From the NCBI GenBank assembly GCA_025454445.1, contig JALOOK010000332.1, positions 1 to 5,619 of the forward strand: DNA of 5,619 bases, written 5' to 3'. Below are positions 3,659 to 5,619 of this stretch, piece after piece. Source of the DNA: Oscillatoria sp. Prado101 (GTDB lineage: Bacteria > Cyanobacteriota > Cyanobacteriia > Cyanobacteriales > Oscillatoriaceae). The position numbers and the translations under genes are program-made. Positions within the stretch are counted from its first letter, which is position 1. Each line of letters starts with the position of its first letter. The notes beneath the pieces were generated by a model. It saw only the letters and a program-made list of their open reading frames with translations. It was not told the DNA's origin and did no database searches.

Positions 3659-5608
3659 TCAAGTCAAAGTTGTCTGCATCAATATTATCCCTTCGGGCAA
3701 CTTGCCGGTGCGCAACCATTGCTCCATATCCACCGGCACCGACGCCCGCTTCAGGAACTCCCGCAAGTCCTCCCCTTCCAAAACCTCCTGCTGCAACAGG
3801 ATTTCAGCCGTCTCCTCCAACAGCTGCCGGTTTTCAACCAGCACAGACAGCGCTATGTGGTGCGCCCCATCCACAATCTGCTTCACCTCCCGGTCAATCT
3901 CCTCGGCTATCTTAGGACTAACTGGCCTGCGGGGATTCGTCAACCCCTCCAGAAACTGCTGCTCAATCTTCTCAAACGCCACCGGCCCGAGTTCATCGCT
4001 CATTCCATAAAGAGTAACAGAACGCTCAGCCAAATCAGTCGCCTTCTGGATATCATCACTCGCGCCGGTAGACACCTTGCCGAACACCAACTCCTCAGCC
4101 GACCGGCCACCTAGCAGCGTAGCAATCCTGCCCCGAATCTCATCCTCCACCATCAAAAACCGGTCTTCCTCCGGCAGCTGCAGCGTGTAACCCAGCGCCC
4201 CTACCCCCCGAGGCACGATAGAAATCTTCTCCACCCTGCCGGCACCCGGCATCAGCGCCGCCACAATGGCGTGCCCCACTTCATGATAGGCGACCGTCTT
4301 TTTCTCAACCTCATTGAGCACGCGGGATTTCTTCTCCAAACCCGCCACAACCCGCTCAATCGCCTCATTAAAATCAGCCATCCTCACCGCGTCTTGATTC
4401 TTTCGCGCCGCCAGCAGCGCCGCCTCATTCACCAAGTTCGCCAAATCCGCACCGGCAAACCCGGGAGTGCGAGCCGCGAGCGCCCCCAAATCCACATCTG
4501 CCGCCAGCTTAACACTTCTAGCGTGCACATTCAGAATCGCCTCTCGCCCAATCTTGTCCGGGCGGTCCACCAACACCCGCCGGTCAAACCGCCCCGGACG
4601 CAGCAGCGCCGGGTCGAGCACCTCTGGCCGATTCGTCGCCGCGATAATAATCACGCCGGTATTGCCCTCAAACCCATCCATCTCCGTCAGCAGCTGGTTG
4701 AGAGTTTGCTCCCGCTCATCATTCCCGCCCAGCAGAGGGCCAGCACCTCTAGATTTACCCAAAGCGTCCAACTCGTCAATAAACACAATACAGGGAGCCT
4801 GCTGCTTCGCTTGCACGAACAAGTCCCGCACCCGCGACGCCCCAACACCCACAAATAGCTCAATAAACTCCGACCCAGAAATGCTGAAGAAAGGAACCCC
4901 CGCCTCACCGGCAATTGCTTTTGCCAGCATCGTCTTGCCGGTGCCCGGTGGCCCAACCAACACCACCCCCTTGGGGATTTTCGCGCCCAAACGGGTGTAT
5001 TTAGCCGCATTTTTCAAAAAATCCACAATTTCTTGCAGTTCAACCTTCGCCTCATCCACACCGGCAACATCGTCAAAGCGGACTCCCGTACTGCCTTGCG
5101 AATAGATGCGAGCCCTGGACTTGCCCACCGTCAGAGCCGCCGGCCCACCCCCCTGAGAGCGGCTGAGCAGCCAGCCCCAGATGCCAAAGAAAATCAGCGG
5201 CGGCGCGACCCAGCTGAGTAAAGTCCACAACCAGGCAAGACTGTCTGGAGACGCCGCCCGAAACTCCACATCGTGCGCTCGCAAAATCTTCGGCAGTTCC
5301 AAATCAATGGCCACCGGCCTGGTGGTGAACACCTGAGCCGACCGGTCTGACTGCTGGCGGGTAACTTGAGCGGGGTCAGATTTAAGCTCGTACTGAATCA
5401 GCTCTTGACCCACAAGCGCCCGCGCCACCTTACCCGCTTCCACCTGATTGATAAATTCGCTGTAGGGAACCTCGCGATACCGGGGGCTCACCCCTGGAAG
5501 CAGCAGGTTCAGCATCAGCAGCGTTGCCAGCAAAATCAGTATACTGCCCCCAAACTGCCTCGGTTCGGGCTGTTTGAGGCGGCGGCTATTATTGGTATCA
5601 ACAGGCAT
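3659..5608 (-). CDS. ftsH: FtsH, membrane-bound ATP-dependent zinc metalloprotease
   Basis: FtsH forms a hexamer in the plasma or thylakoid membrane, unfolds damaged or unassembled membrane proteins with ATP and degrades them. The 649-residue protein is full length and intact. Two membrane segments (about 21-38 and 124-148) flank an extracytoplasmic domain. The AAA+ domain follows with Walker A GPPGTGKT (219-226), pore loop FVGVG (252-256), Walker B IVFIDE (274-279, Asp278 and Glu279) and the second region of homology, whose likely arginine fingers are Arg337 and Arg340 in LRPGRFDRR. The protease domain has HEVGH (442-446), with Asp519 in TGASDDI as the likely third zinc ligand. The IDELDALGKSR segment and the ALGYTLQLPEEDRF stretch resemble, from memory, the cyanobacterial FtsH1/FtsH4 type more than the FtsH2/FtsH3 pair of photosystem II repair; this paralogue call is tentative. 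The ATG lies 11 bases from the window edge, with no ribosome binding site visible in those bases and the promoter outside. Confidence 0.97.
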   Translation of the reverse strand: MPVDTNNSRRLKQPEPRQFGGSILILLATLLMLNLLLPGVSPRYREVPYSEFINQVEAGKVARALVGQELIQYELKSDPAQVTRQQSDRSAQVFTTRPVAIDLELPKILRAHDVEFRAASPDSLAWLWTLLSWVAPPLIFFGIWGWLLSRSQGGGPAALTVGKSRARIYSQGSTGVRFDDVAGVDEAKVELQEIVDFLKNAAKYTRLGAKIPKGVVLVGPPGTGKTMLAKAIAGEAGVPFFSISGSEFIELFVGVGASRVRDLFVQAKQQAPCIVFIDELDALGKSRGAGPLLGGNDEREQTLNQLLTEMDGFEGNTGVIIIAATNRPEVLDPALLRPGRFDRRVLVDRPDKIGREAILNVHARSVKLAADVDLGALAARTPGFAGADLANLVNEAALLAARKNQDAVRMADFNEAIERVVAGLEKKSRVLNEVEKKTVAYHEVGHAIVAALMPGAGRVEKISIVPRGVGALGYTLQLPEEDRFLMVEDEIRGRIATLLGGRSAEELVFGKVSTGASDDIQKATDLAERSVTLYGMSDELGPVAFEKIEQQFLEGLTNPRRPVSPKIAEEIDREVKQIVDGAHHIALSVLVENRQLLEETAEILLQQEVLEGEDLREFLKRASVPVDMEQWLRTGKLPEGIILMQTTLT

Positions 5609-5619
5609 AATAGATAGAT

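Noticed and set aside
3358..3915. A 185-codon open frame across the repeat region (plus strand), and two similar minus-strand frames at 3322-3607
   Set aside because: They translate C/G-rich repeats into Pro/Ser/Gly-rich peptides and the plus-strand frame runs into the antisense of ftsH. No family resemblance or ribosome binding site was seen.
4271..5105. Long plus-strand frames (up to 212 codons) opposite ftsH
   Set aside because: They are antisense to the conserved AAA+ and protease domains; the high Ser/Thr/Pro/Arg content reflects the reverse of the ftsH codons.
1..5619. CRISPR array, tRNA or rRNA gene, HIP1 palindrome, Vsr nuclease or restriction controller gene
   Set aside because: I looked for regularly spaced repeats, cloverleaf-like segments, GCGATCGC and small helix-turn-helix or Vsr-like frames and saw none; the heptamer and 8-bp arrays have no spacers.

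Overview
The window looks like chromosomal DNA of a cyanobacterium, most likely a filamentous, repeat-rich one of the Oscillatoriales type. That placement is inferred from three things: an FtsH protease of cyanobacterial character, a heptanucleotide tandem array of the STRR class, and several short palindromic or C/G-rich elements of a kind scattered through filamentous cyanobacterial genomes. The common cyanobacterial palindrome HIP1 (GCGATCGC) is absent from these 5.6 kb. A different octamer, TGCCGGTG/CACCGGCA, occurs 13 times instead.

Left part (2-2186, plus strand): a probable Type II restriction-modification pair. A C5-cytosine DNA methyltransferase, missing only its first few residues at the window edge, is followed 70 bp later by a 315-residue protein. 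That protein has a PD-(D/E)XK-like nuclease signature (D170, Q184, K186) and a possible helix-hairpin-helix near its N-terminus, and is read here as the cognate endonuclease. The methyltransferase ends in QLSLF, a textbook beta-sliding-clamp binding pentapeptide, carried on a tail encoded by an 8-bp tandem repeat. The endonuclease gene is visibly more AT-rich than its neighbours and contains no copy of the TGCCGGTG octamer.

Middle (2187-3658): a 96-bp convergent spacer with a palindrome and a tandem duplication, then purU (formyltetrahydrofolate deformylase, minus strand, 284 residues). Next comes a 521-bp non-coding stretch between purU and ftsH made largely of repeats. In order these are a heptamer array, a pair of hairpins with complementary triloops, a 30-bp inverted repeat enclosing another hairpin, two strong G-quadruplex motifs, and a last small palindrome beside the ftsH stop.

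Right part (3659-5608, minus strand): a complete ftsH for a membrane-anchored AAA+ zinc metalloprotease. FtsH (membrane quality control) and PurU (one-carbon balance) are housekeeping genes with no evident functional link to each other or to the restriction-modification pair. The pair appears to sit at a boundary next to host genes, with the endonuclease gene converging on purU.
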